From assembly GCA_022561485.1 (NCBI GenBank), contig JADFRD010000014.1, positions 1 to 34,555 on the forward strand: DNA of 34,555 nt, read 5' to 3'. The position numbers were made by a program, and so were the translations under genes. The notes beneath the pieces are model-generated. The model was not told the origin of the DNA, did no database searches, and was given only the letters and a program-made list of their open reading frames with translations. Every line of letters starts with the position of its first letter. Position 1 is the stretch's first letter. This document shows positions 1-7,448 of the stretch, piece after piece. This DNA is from Fidelibacterota bacterium. Its GTDB lineage: Bacteria; Fidelibacterota; Marinisomatia; Marinisomatales; TCS55.

Positions 1-2
1 TA

Positions 3-554
3 TTTAAGGAAAAAGTTCAGGTGGTTATTGACGAAAAAAATAGTATTAATGTTAATTATTGGCGGGGCGAGCTGACCAAGGGCGTGCCAGTTTATTTTAT
101 TGAGAACGAAAAATATTTTTCCCGTCGCAAAGATATTTATGGCTCAAGCCATGAAAACGCAAGATTTCTTTTATTTGATATTGCCGCTCTCAAACTTCTA
201 ACTATTTTAAAATTCCCGGTCGACGTTATCCAATGCCATGATTGGCACACTGGCTTAATTCCCCATTTTATCAATCGTGATTTTAAAAATTCTTCTATTT
301 TGAGCAAAACAGCTGTTGTTTTTACGATTCACAATCTAATTTTTCAATTAGGCCACTCATGGTGGGAAGTGCCTCTGGCCAAAAGAGATGATGGTAAGGC
401 CAAGCTGCCTCTTTTTGACGACGCTAAATTAGAAAGAATAAATTTTGTCAGGCGCGCTATCTTAAACGCTGATGTAATTAATACGGTTTCCGAAACTTAC
501 GCTGAAGAGATTTTAGAAAAAGTACAGATTGGTATGAAGAAGAGGGAGTTTTAG
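3..554 (+). pseudogene. glgA: Glycogen synthase N-terminal fragment (GT5), broken at its 3' end
   Basis: Glycogen synthases elongate alpha-1,4-glucan from ADP- or UDP-glucose in the cytoplasm. The reading frame is open from the window edge, so the 5' end lies outside. Seen: the GT5 signature CHDWHTGLIPHF, the FTIHNLIFQ strand, and NADVINTVSETYAEEIL, which ends the N-terminal Rossmann domain in this family. A full enzyme is about 480-540 residues with a second GT-B domain; here family-like sequence stops near position 520 and the frame closes after about ten unrelated residues (VQIGMKKREF). The lysine- and asparagine-rich style resembles candidate-phyla homologues, but that is an impression. 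The broken 3' end meets the truncated HNH gene, so this is either a recombination remnant or an assembly chimera. Recognition of the family is fairly secure; function is lost as written. Confidence 0.75.
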
Positions 555-1066
555 ACTTTTGGTATGATAAGTTTAAGGAATATGAAATTGGCATACCAAA
601 ATATAGAGAACGAAAAAATTATGATGCTTATAAATGGTTCTTGAGACACGAGAAAAAATTTGAATTTCTATTTGAGCATTTATCAAATGAAATTTTTTAT
701 ATTCTTTTTAACAACAGAAACTTCCTTCTTAAGTTTAATGAAATTGTATCTGAATCCGTAAGCGATTTAATAGATACTTACCCAAGTAATTTACTAAATA
801 ATAAAGGAAGAATTAAAAGAACAAACATTCCTGTTTGGGTAAAGAATGCCGTTTTTCATAGAGATAAAGGCAGGTGTGTATTTTGTAATACAGACTTAAC
901 GAGTTTAGTAAATACATTAACCGCTAAAAATTATGACCATATTGTTCCTCTTGATTTATTTGGAGCTAATGACCCTTGTAACATCCAGTTAAGTTGTGAG
1001 AAATGTAATAAAACGAAAAGTAATAAAGATCCTGAAACGTCAAATAATTATTATAGTTGGTGGTAA
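521..1066 (+). CDS. HNH endonuclease, 5'-truncated
   Basis: The frame is open from about 506 and reads DWYEEEGVLDFWYDKFKEYE before the only in-frame start-like codon, a TTG at 641; there is no ATG anywhere in the frame. Because the upstream part looks like genuine protein, the gene has most likely lost its 5' end rather than starting at 641. The C-terminal domain is a classic HNH nuclease: a zinc-type CxxC (CVFC), the catalytic DHIVP, an asparagine in NIQLSCEKC, and a second CxxCN. Such proteins cut DNA and are common in mobile elements, restriction systems and solitary mobile genes of Bacteroidetes-like bacteria. It overlaps the 3' end of the glycogen synthase fragment in another frame. Its exact substrate cannot be told. 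Confidence 0.72.
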   Translation, partial: STDWYEEEGVLDFWYDKFKEYEIGIPKYRERKNYDAYKWFLRHEKKFEFLFEHLSNEIFYILFNNRNFLLKFNEIVSESVSDLIDTYPSNLLNNKGRIKRTNIPVWVKNAVFHRDKGRCVFCNTDLTSLVNTLTAKNYDHIVPLDLFGANDPCNIQLSCEKCNKTKSNKDPETSNNYYSWW

Positions 1067-1075
1067 AATAAAAGC

Positions 1076-1268
1076 AGCTAACACTGTATATAGCAAATAG
1101 GGCGTTCTGTGGTTTACGAAAGTTCAGTGCTATTTACAAACACCGCCAAATCGTTGATTTGGCTTTTTAAGAATGAATAAATTAAAAACAAAATACAACG
1201 TTTTGGCTCAGTGCAAACCCGAAAGTTTATCGCTTTCTACTGCCCTACTTGCCATATACTAACCGTTG
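1076..1268. repeat. Long folded intergenic element, attC-like cassette site
   Basis: This non-coding stretch begins with AGCTAACA after the HNH stop and ends with AACCGTTG where ATPase homology begins. Its ends form an 18-nt inverted repeat: GTATATAGCAAATAGGGC (1086-1103) against GCCCTACTTGCCATATAC (1242-1259). Sixteen of 18 positions pair, and the two mismatches are A/C, which become T/G wobble pairs on the bottom strand. Integron attC sites are recombined as folded bottom strands and carry inverted core sites of the type RYYYAAC and GTTRRRY; the match to these cores here is only approximate, and about 190 bp is long for attC. Similar intergenic sequences are remembered from Bacteroidetes genomes. 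No integrase is in the window. Could instead be a structured 3' element of a mobile gene unit. Confidence 0.5.
1145..1168 (+). terminator. Intrinsic terminator-like hairpin downstream of the HNH gene
   Basis: GCCAAATC, loop GTT, GATTTGGC, then TTTTT: a perfect 8-bp stem followed by a T run. It sits about 80 nt after the HNH stop and inside the larger folded element, so it may serve both as a terminator and as an internal hairpin of that element. Confidence 0.55.
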
Positions 1269-1963
1269 CTTCTCTATTTGACCAATATGATAATCATGAA
1301 GCGATAATTAGAACATTGGCATCTGTCCGTAAGGGTTTAACTAGATCTGAAGTGTTAATTAAAAGTAAGATAAAATCCGGAGGCACGCTAACCAAAACAC
1401 TTCAGGAGTTGGAAGAATCTGGATTCATTGATAAATATGTACCTTACCGAGGGACTAAAGATTCAATCTATCGACTAACCGATGAATATTCAATGTTTTA
1501 TATTAAATACATTGAAAATGCTAAACCTTCTAATAGCGGTGTTTGGATTAAGATGCATGGGCAACAATCCTATAAAATTTGGTCTGGCTTTAGTTTTGAA
1601 ACTATTTGTATAAAGCATGTGGAGCAAATAAAGGAAGGATTGAAAATATCTGGAATTAATGCCATACATGGTAGTTGGGTTGAAAAAAACACCCAAAATA
1701 GTGCTCAAATTGATTTGTTGATCGATAGGGATGACAACGTTATTAATCTATGTGAAATGAAATTTTACAATACTGAATATGCAATTGATAAAAAATATGC
1801 CAAAGAAATAGTAAAAAAGGTAAATGCTTTTTCCTCTAGTACTAAAACCAAAAAGAGTATTTTTGTTACTTTCATAACATCATATGGCCTGATTTCTAAT
1901 CAGTATAGCAGTCAACTTGTTCAAAATGAGCTTACAATGGATCACTTATTCGTTGAAATATAA
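1268..1963 (+). pseudogene. C-terminal half of an AAA+ ATPase (DUF234 type), 5' end missing
   Basis: Only the C-terminal half of an ATP-binding protein of the archaeal-ATPase/DUF234 type is present. Seen: a winged-helix segment (KGLTRSEV ... SGGTLTKTLQELEESGFI ... DSIYRLTDEYSMFYIKYI) followed by the DUF234 domain with a PD-(D/E)xK nuclease-like core, AQIDLLIDR and LCEMKF. The P-loop, Walker B and sensor regions that make up the first 230 or so residues in full-length relatives (about 460-480 aa) are absent. The open frame starts upstream at a GTG at 1211, but 1211-1267 belongs to the folded intergenic element. Family-like sequence starts at about 1268 (VASLFDQYDNH), just after the CCGTTG of that element. 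There is no credible start codon, so it is probably dead. Confidence 0.75.
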
Positions 1964-1964
1964 G

Positions 1965-2000
1965 TAGCCAAAACAACCGATAATAATGAGCTTTTGGCTA
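1965..2000. other. Hairpin after the ATPase fragment
   Basis: TAGCCAAAA (1965-1973) and TTTTGGCTA (1992-2000) form a perfect 9-bp inverted repeat with an 18-nt loop immediately after the stop codon. There is no T run, so a terminator role is only possible; it could also be the boundary structure of a mobile unit. Confidence 0.3.
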
Positions 2001-2141
2001 TGTATAATAATTTCATCATCCATGTAATAAGATAAAAATGGTTTGTAATTGAAATGAACATACACTTCCAATGCAGCATTCATAGTGTATTAAAACACAC
2101 CATACCCGAAAGGGTTATATTGCAGAAAACAATTAACTAAA

Positions 2142-2579
2142 CTATTGATCCAGCTTCTCAATCCGCTGTTGATGTTGTCCACCTTCGAAAGGTTCATCTA
2201 ACCAAATTTCAATAATTTTAGTTATTTCCTCCTCGGTCATGAAGCGTGCACCCAGGGAAAGGATATTGGCGTTGTTGTGTTGGCGGGATAGTTTCACTAT
2301 TTCTTCCGTTCCGTTATAAAAAACCGCTGCTCGAACACCTTTGATTCGATTGGCAGCCATGGCTTCACCCTGGCCGGAGCCGCCTAAAATAATCCCCCGG
2401 CTCTCCGGATCTGCTGCCACAGCCTTGGCACAGGGAAAAATAAAATCAGGGTAATCATCCATTGCATCGTACTCATAAGCGCCATGGTCCGTGACATCGT
2501 GTCCCTTTTCCATCAAATAAGTTTTGATAGCGTTTTTCAGTTCAAGTCCGGCGTGGTCAGTTGCTATATGTATCTTCAT
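2142..2579 (-). CDS. rpiB: Ribose-5-phosphate isomerase B
   Basis: RpiB interconverts ribose 5-phosphate and ribulose 5-phosphate in the cytoplasm. At 145 residues it has the normal length of the RpiB/LacAB family. Seen: DHAG at 8-11 (phosphate and ring-opening region), GGSGQGEAMAANRIKGVRAA from residue 66, and SRQHNNANILSLGAR. The Escherichia coli-type active-site Cys of the CGTG motif is Gly here; instead a Glu follows the glycine loop (E72), as in the mycobacterial subtype where this Glu is the base. It is the last gene of the rpe-tkt-rpiB operon, 73 nt after tkt, and an 8-bp-period short repeat lies in that gap. Start is the ATG giving the canonical MKIHIATDHAG. Confidence 0.93.
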   Translation of the reverse strand: MKIHIATDHAGLELKNAIKTYLMEKGHDVTDHGAYEYDAMDDYPDFIFPCAKAVAADPESRGIILGGSGQGEAMAANRIKGVRAAVFYNGTEEIVKLSRQHNNANILSLGARFMTEEEITKIIEIWLDEPFEGGQHQQRIEKLDQ

Positions 2580-2586
2580 TATTTTG

Positions 2587-2611
2587 CCACAGAGTCACAG
2601 AGATCGCAAAG
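2587..2611. repeat. Short CACAGAG tandem repeat between tkt and rpiB
   Basis: CACAGAG occurs twice (2588-2594, 2596-2602) with an 8-bp period, followed by ATCGCAAAG. Phrases of this kind (CACAGAG units ending in GCAAAG) recur in intergenic regions of unrelated environmental bacteria. It lies inside an operon just upstream of the rpiB start. Function unknown. Confidence 0.4.
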
Positions 2612-2652
2612 TAATATTTTGGCTGTTATCATTTTCACTCCGGTTTCCTTGG

Positions 2653-4680
2653 TTATAATAGGTTATTTAAGTGGTCTCTTATTTTTTGTTCTACTTTTTC
2701 CGGTGTAAATCCAAATTCTTTCGCTAAATCCCCTGCAGGCGCAGACGCCCCAAAATGATCTATTCCGATCGTGAGTCCACTGGGGCCAGCATATTTTTCC
2801 CAGCCCTGGGTAACCCCCGCTTCCAATGTCACTTTTAAACAACCGCGGGACGGGATTAATTCGTTTTTATACTCATCGGATTGAGATTCATAAATTTCCA
2901 TACAGGGCATACTGACCACACGAATCCGTTTATCACTCATCAGGTTTGCTGTCTCTAAGGACAGTGATACTTCAGATCCGGTGGCGATAAAAATTATTTC
3001 AGGAGGTTCATTACATTCTTTTATGACATAAGCGCCTTTTCGCACTCCTGCTTCAATATCACTAATATGTTGATCTGAAACAGGTACACCTTGTCTGGTC
3101 AATAATAGTGCTGATGGGGTGTTTCTATTTTCCAAAGCCAGCTTAAAACAAACCGCTGTTTCCTTGGCATCCCCCGGACGGAACACATAAAAATTAGGGA
3201 TGGTACGAAGAGCCATGGCATGTTCAACAGGCTGATGAGTGGGACCATCCTCACCGACATAAAAAGAATCATGGGTGAATTCATGGATCGCTCTCACCTT
3301 TTGCAATGCGCCTAAGCGAAGAGCCGGTCGTGAATAATCGGCAAAAACCAGAAACGTTCCACCGAAAGGAATTACACCGCCATGGAGACTCATTCCATTC
3401 ATCAGAGCCGCCATGGGAAATTCCCGGACACCGAATGCGAAATTTCGCCCTTTTGGATTATCCTTTAAAAAATCCCCGTATGTTTTGGCAAAATTCCCAG
3501 TGTAATTGGACGGTTCCAAGTCCGCTGATCCACCCACCAAATGAGGAAGCTTCTTGGCAAATTCATCCAATGTGGCACCAAACGCTTTCCGGGTGGCGAA
3601 TGATGTATTTGCCTCAAATTCAGGATAGTTTAGTTCAGGCAACTCATCTTCAACTGTCATTTTCCACAACGCACTAAATGTGTCATCTTTTTGTGCTTTT
3701 GCCAGCAACAAATTCCATTTAGCCACTTGTTGCCTTAATTCTTCAAAACGGGATTGAAAATGAGTGATGCATTGTTCCGGGATATAGAATGACTCTTTAG
3801 GCAACTGCAGTTTCTCTTTCGTCGCATCAATTTCTTCATGAGGCAGCGGCGCGCCGTGAGTTTCATAATCTCCCTCCATGTTTGCTGTGCCATAAGCCAT
3901 GGTCGTGTTGCCTATAATTATACTGGGCTGATCAATCAATTGTGCTTTTTCAATGGCGTGCCGAATGGCATTATGATTGTGCCCATCAATTTCCTGGACA
4001 TGCCAGTTAAATCCTTCAAATACGGTGGCAACATCGGTAGAATCAGAACGGCTGGTTTTTCCTGAAATCTGGGCATCATTGGCATCATAAAACATAATGA
4101 GTTTGGATAAGCCCCAATGACCGGCTAAAGATGCAGCACCCAATGCCACCGGCTCCTGAAGATCGCCGTCACTGCATAAAATATAGGTGAAATGACTCAA
4201 TAAATCTTCTGCATCATCATTATGTTTTTTGAATAACTCCCTGACAATAACTTCAGCAACTGCCATTCCTGCGCCCATGCACACGCCTTGCCCCAAGGGC
4301 CCGGTGGTGGCTTCCACACCTTTAATTTCCACTTCCGGATGTCCGGGAGTCTGACTCCCTAACTGACGGAATTTCTTAATTTCATCCATAGGCATCCAAC
4401 CCATAAAATGGAGTAATGCATACAAGAGCATGGATTCATGACCGGGAGAGAGGACAAACCGATCCCGGTTGAACCATTGGTCATCATCGGGGTCAAATTT
4501 CAGGTATTCCTTAAAAAGAATGTATACGAAATCAGCCGATGATAACGGTCCGCCGGAATGACCGGAATTGGCATTGCGTACGGCATCAAGTATGAGGCAT
4601 TTGATAACATTTAAAGTAAACTGGTCTTTTTCTTCTAAAGTCCAGGATTCAAAGGAATCTAATTCTGTATATGATTTCAT
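2653..4680 (-). CDS. tkt: Transketolase
   Basis: Transketolase moves two-carbon ketol units between sugar phosphates using thiamine diphosphate, linking pentose phosphates with glycolysis. The 675-residue length is normal and all three domains are present. Seen: SGHSGGPLSSAD at 39-50, GPLGQG at 127-132, the cofactor/metal region SDGDLQEP (170-177) with its partner Asn in YDANDAQISG (198-207), and in the pyrimidine domain EFPMAALMNGMSLHGG and GEDGPTHQPVEH. The usual EG after the GDG-type motif is EP here, a small departure. The start ATG overlaps the rpe stop in ATGA, indicating translational coupling; rpiB follows. Together they make a pentose phosphate operon. Transaldolase is not in the window. 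Confidence 0.96.
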   Translation of the reverse strand: MKSYTELDSFESWTLEEKDQFTLNVIKCLILDAVRNANSGHSGGPLSSADFVYILFKEYLKFDPDDDQWFNRDRFVLSPGHESMLLYALLHFMGWMPMDEIKKFRQLGSQTPGHPEVEIKGVEATTGPLGQGVCMGAGMAVAEVIVRELFKKHNDDAEDLLSHFTYILCSDGDLQEPVALGAASLAGHWGLSKLIMFYDANDAQISGKTSRSDSTDVATVFEGFNWHVQEIDGHNHNAIRHAIEKAQLIDQPSIIIGNTTMAYGTANMEGDYETHGAPLPHEEIDATKEKLQLPKESFYIPEQCITHFQSRFEELRQQVAKWNLLLAKAQKDDTFSALWKMTVEDELPELNYPEFEANTSFATRKAFGATLDEFAKKLPHLVGGSADLEPSNYTGNFAKTYGDFLKDNPKGRNFAFGVREFPMAALMNGMSLHGGVIPFGGTFLVFADYSRPALRLGALQKVRAIHEFTHDSFYVGEDGPTHQPVEHAMALRTIPNFYVFRPGDAKETAVCFKLALENRNTPSALLLTRQGVPVSDQHISDIEAGVRKGAYVIKECNEPPEIIFIATGSEVSLSLETANLMSDKRIRVVSMPCMEIYESQSDEYKNELIPSRGCLKVTLEAGVTQGWEKYAGPSGLTIGIDHFGASAPAGDLAKEFGFTPEKVEQKIRDHLNNLL

Positions 4681-5336
4681 TCGTCCACTAATGTATAAAA
4701 TGATTTCATCACGTGTACCGGATCATCTGCTTTAAATATTTCCGATCCCGCTACCAATATATCAGCTCCCGCATCCAGGACTTCTTTGGCATTGTGGAGT
4801 TTAATGCCTCCATCCACTTCAATTTTCACCTTGTCTTGTAAACGTTGTTCAATAAGAAGTTGTTTTATATCTGCTATTCTTTTCGTGGCTTCCGCTATAT
4901 ATCCCTGGCCGCCAAAACCCGGTTCTACACTCATCACCAGTACCAGATCGACTTGGTCTAAATAGGGTTCAATATCGGCTATAGATGTATTTGGTTTCAG
5001 GGAAATTCCAACATCTTTCCCAGTATCCTTGATCAGATTAATGACATTCTGTGGATTGTCGGTAGCTTCTACATGAAAGGTGATACCGTCAGCCCCGGCG
5101 CGTGCAAAGGGTTCCACTAATTTTTCCGGGTCAATCACCATCATATGAACATCCAAAAATTTATCAGTGATCCGTCTCAATGATTTTACAACAGGCGGAC
5201 CCATCGTTAGATTGGGAACAAACTGATTATCCATAACATCCACATGGATATAGTGGGCGCCGCCTTCATCGCATTGTTCCAGGGCTTTTGCAAGATGGGT
5301 AAAATCCGCTGACAGAATCGAAGGTGCTAATTTCAT
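4677..5336 (-). CDS. rpe: Ribulose-phosphate 3-epimerase
   Basis: Rpe interconverts ribulose 5-phosphate and xylulose 5-phosphate through a metal-stabilised enediolate in a TIM barrel. Length 219 residues is typical. Seen: APSILSADF at the N-terminus, metal ligands H31 and D33 in HVDVMDNQFV, H64 in DVHMMV, D175 in VDGGIK, and the phosphate-binding VEPGFGGQ. It is the first gene of the rpe-tkt-rpiB operon and overlaps tkt by 4 bp. The upstream region is unusual: only 13 nt separate the start codon from the end of a 160-bp MITE-like insertion, and the ribosome site is weak (AATGGG). The element must therefore lie in the 5' UTR or promoter. Confidence 0.96.
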   Translation of the reverse strand: MKLAPSILSADFTHLAKALEQCDEGGAHYIHVDVMDNQFVPNLTMGPPVVKSLRRITDKFLDVHMMVIDPEKLVEPFARAGADGITFHVEATDNPQNVINLIKDTGKDVGISLKPNTSIADIEPYLDQVDLVLVMSVEPGFGGQGYIAEATKRIADIKQLLIEQRLQDKVKIEVDGGIKLHNAKEVLDAGADILVAGSEIFKADDPVHVMKSFYTLVDE

Positions 5337-5349
5337 AAAATACCCATTA

Positions 5350-5509
5350 GAGGGCTTTGCAAAACCTGATGAGTGAAGAAAAAAGATGTAAAATTTGTCT
5401 GATTAAGGCGGGAAACGTAGTCAATAGCGGGGCTATGGACAAGTTTTCTAACGAAAAGCAGGCGAATTTTAGACTTTTTAATTTGTGCAATAGGTTTTGC
5501 AAAGCCCTC
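5350..5509 (-). mobile_element. MITE-like element, copy A (160 bp)
   Basis: A 160-bp unit with perfect 18-bp terminal inverted repeats: GAGGGCTTTGCAAAACCT (5350-5367) and its reverse complement at 5492-5509. It is flanked by a 5-bp direct repeat CATTA (5345-5349 and 5510-5514), the footprint of a transposition event. A second copy of exactly the same length lies at 32773-32932 in opposite orientation, about 90% identical by eye (16 substitutions, no gaps). No transposase is encoded; small open frames cross the element on both strands, but one is interrupted in the other copy. This makes it a non-autonomous, MITE-like element mobilised by an unseen transposase. It separates rpe from its original upstream DNA. 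Confidence 0.88.
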
Positions 5510-5667
5510 CATTAGTTCACCGATTAAACCAGTTTTTTGTATTTTCGTTTTTTCCACGCTTGATTATTACAAATTGTTACTTTCATTTGCATAAGTAATA
5601 CTAAAATTTATCCCATCCACTTTGCTTAATCACCTTATATTTCTTGCAATAATACCATAAATCCTTC
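5510..5667. promoter_or_regulatory. Divergent intergenic region, rpe operon / HAD gene
   Basis: AT-rich DNA between the MITE (upstream of rpe, minus strand) and the HAD phosphatase (plus strand). Promoters for both directions should lie here or in the MITE, but no sequence is clear enough to name. Confidence 0.35.
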
Positions 5668-6369
5668 ATGATTACTTCAAAAAGACCTGAAAGAATATCC
5701 GCCGTAATTTTTGACTTAGATGGAACGTTGCTGAACACTTTAGAAAACATTGCTCAATCTATGAATACAATTCTAAATCGACATGGGTTTCCAACTCATA
5801 CTATTGATCAATATCGGAATTTTATTGGTCAAGGAATAGGCCATCTGGCCGAAAAAGCGATTCAGAAATCAAACAGTACGGATGTTTCGATTGAAGAAAT
5901 CATTCAGGAATTAATAAATGAATATGAATTATCCTTGAATAATAAGACATACTTTTATGAGGGAATTCCAGAATTATTAGATGATTTAACTTCTAAAAAA
6001 CTCCCCATGGCTATACTCTCAAACAATAATGATTATTTAACCCAGAAACTTGTGAAAATGTTTTTTAAAAAAAAATGGTCTTTTGGAATTATTAATGGAG
6101 TTCAGCCCGGATTCCTCAAAAAACCAGATCCAGCGCTTGCATTAAACATGGTGGAAAAACTCGGTACAAAACCAAACGAATGTATTTTCGTTGGAGATAC
6201 ACCAGCGGATATGCAAACTGCAATCAATGCCGGTATGTTTCCTATTGGGGTATTGTGGGGATTCAGGAATGAAGATATATTAATGGAAGCCGGAGCTGAA
6301 ATTCTTGTTCGTCACCCATCTGAAATTTCAGATTTCATTTCAGAACAGATTCAAAAAAATAGTAAATAA
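5668..6369 (+). CDS. HAD-family phosphatase, phosphoglycolate phosphatase-like
   Basis: A 233-residue haloacid-dehalogenase superfamily hydrolase with a helical cap domain inserted after motif I. Seen: motif I IFDLDGTLLNT with nucleophile D16 and acid D18, motif II Ser in AILSNNN (about 118), the motif III lysines in FLKKPDP (about 151-152), and motif IV FVGDTPADM (D177, D181). The sequence pattern is closest to Gph/PpaX-type phosphatases, which remove phosphate from 2-phosphoglycolate or pyrophosphate, but HAD substrate calls from sequence are weak. It is transcribed alone, divergent from the pentose phosphate operon and convergent with the methyltransferase. Start ATG is preceded by no strong Shine-Dalgarno. 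Confidence 0.85.
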   Translation: MITSKRPERISAVIFDLDGTLLNTLENIAQSMNTILNRHGFPTHTIDQYRNFIGQGIGHLAEKAIQKSNSTDVSIEEIIQELINEYELSLNNKTYFYEGIPELLDDLTSKKLPMAILSNNNDYLTQKLVKMFFKKKWSFGIINGVQPGFLKKPDPALALNMVEKLGTKPNECIFVGDTPADMQTAINAGMFPIGVLWGFRNEDILMEAGAEILVRHPSEISDFISEQIQKNSK

Positions 6370-6404
6370 CAAGTTTTTTTCGATGTTATAAAAAGTGCAA
6401 ATGT

Positions 6405-7199
6405 TTATCTTTTTTCCAGAACAATAATATGATATTTGAGAATCTTCAAAAACATACCCCATGCTGCCAATTGCGAGGAATAAGCCATTTTTCTCCAGGA
6501 CACTTGTGTTTTTGCGCTCATATTTTTATAATTTTTCCATATCTTGACCACGGCTTGCTGAGCACCTGAACGTGTGTAGCGGGTTATATCGATAATGGTT
6601 TTTGTCCTAAAATAGGCTTGCCAGTTGGAGCTGTTAGATGAAAGAGTCCCCACATTTCGATATTTTTCAGATTTGGTGATATATCCGGTGAACAGAGAGT
6701 TAAATGAGATATCCGCTTTTACCAGTAACCCGCCGGATTTTAACACACGGGCTGCTGCCTGATAAAATAATGAACGTTTAAAATAAAAAGCACATTCGAT
6801 GGCCAAGATTTTATCCACTGATTCGTCTTGGTTAAACTCCAAGGTTTCTGCAGGACCTAATTTAAATTCCATTTTCGAAGCCAGGTTTTTTTCCTGTGCC
6901 CATTGATTGGCATTTTTAACTTGGTTGGAGGAAATATTATAACCTGTCAATTTTTTAAATGGGTATAAATCAGCTAAAAGAAAATCTTGTTGACCACTTC
7001 CAAATCCTACGTCTACAATGACATCTCCCGGTTGTATATGAGCCTCATCAAAAACTTTTTTACAGAGTAATTCCTGTTTTTCTTCCAGTGTTTGACCTGG
7101 GTTAAGAGAAAACCCATAATTAAGGTATTGACTCTGTTTTTCCTCTTGATTGAACGATGTTTGAAAATCATCGTATTGAACAGCAATTGATTCACCCAT
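6405..7199 (-). CDS. Class I SAM-dependent methyltransferase
   Basis: A 264-residue cytoplasmic methyltransferase. Motif I is VDVGFGSG (62-69), which binds S-adenosylmethionine; the preceding LNYGFSLNPGQTLEEKQ matches the lead-in seen in small-molecule C- and O-methyltransferases related to the cyclopropane-fatty-acid synthase and sterol/tocopherol methyltransferase group (NYGYW...G). The segment IECAFYFKRSLFYQAAARVLKSGG is the usual post-motif helix-strand. The C-terminal third has aromatic and basic residues and no membrane segment. The substrate cannot be inferred: there is no biosynthetic neighbour, with the HAD gene convergent 35 nt away and a dipeptidase about 250 nt upstream. Confidence 0.8.
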   Translation of the reverse strand: MGESIAVQYDDFQTSFNQEEKQSQYLNYGFSLNPGQTLEEKQELLCKKVFDEAHIQPGDVIVDVGFGSGQQDFLLADLYPFKKLTGYNISSNQVKNANQWAQEKNLASKMEFKLGPAETLEFNQDESVDKILAIECAFYFKRSLFYQAAARVLKSGGLLVKADISFNSLFTGYITKSEKYRNVGTLSSNSSNWQAYFRTKTIIDITRYTRSGAQQAVVKIWKNYKNMSAKTQVSWRKMAYSSQLAAWGMFLKILKYHIIVLEKR

Positions 7200-7286
7200 T
7201 TACTTCATTTCCTATTTTGTTTATTTCCTTTTTAAAATAGTCCTTTTTCATATTGCAGAGAAAAACCAAAATGATTCTACATTAAA

Positions 7287-7418
7287 TCAGTCCATCAAAT
7301 ACGCTGACAGTGATGTTGACGCAGGATCCAGCGGGAGAAAATGCTTCCCTTTTCCATTATGATCAACAAGCGTGTCAGTAACAATCATTTCCCCAGGATA
7401 CACATGGCTGCCATTGTT
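7287..7418 (-). pseudogene. Possible gene remnant in the 7200-7448 gap
   Basis: The gap downstream of the dipeptidase gene holds a 44-codon open segment on the minus strand, including HVYPGEMIVTDTLVDHNGKG and FLPLDPASTS before its stop. The composition looks like real protein rather than random AT-rich sequence, but the frame is closed by a TAG immediately upstream and has no start codon. It could be the C-terminal relic of a deleted gene. The family is not recognised. Nothing else is visible in 7200-7448. Confidence 0.3.
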
Positions 7419-7448
7419 CTAAAATCACCTAAATTATGACCTTTGATG

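Noticed and set aside
1211-1267. GTG start for the ATPase fragment
   Set aside because: These codons belong to the folded intergenic element; family-like sequence begins at about 1268.
3306-3677. 123-codon frame opposite tkt
   Set aside because: Antisense shadow of a well-conserved transketolase with no start signal.
5368-5518. Opposite-strand small frame in MITE copy A beginning MSEEKRCKICLIKAG
   Set aside because: The matching frame in copy B is closed by a stop after about a dozen codons, so it is not conserved as coding.
5333-5557. A 74-codon open frame upstream of rpe with MEKTKIQKTGLIGELMEGF at its start
   Set aside because: It runs through the MITE, and the similar frame near 32683-33030 simply reflects the second MITE copy. 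No ribosome site or domain; it also overlaps the rpe start.
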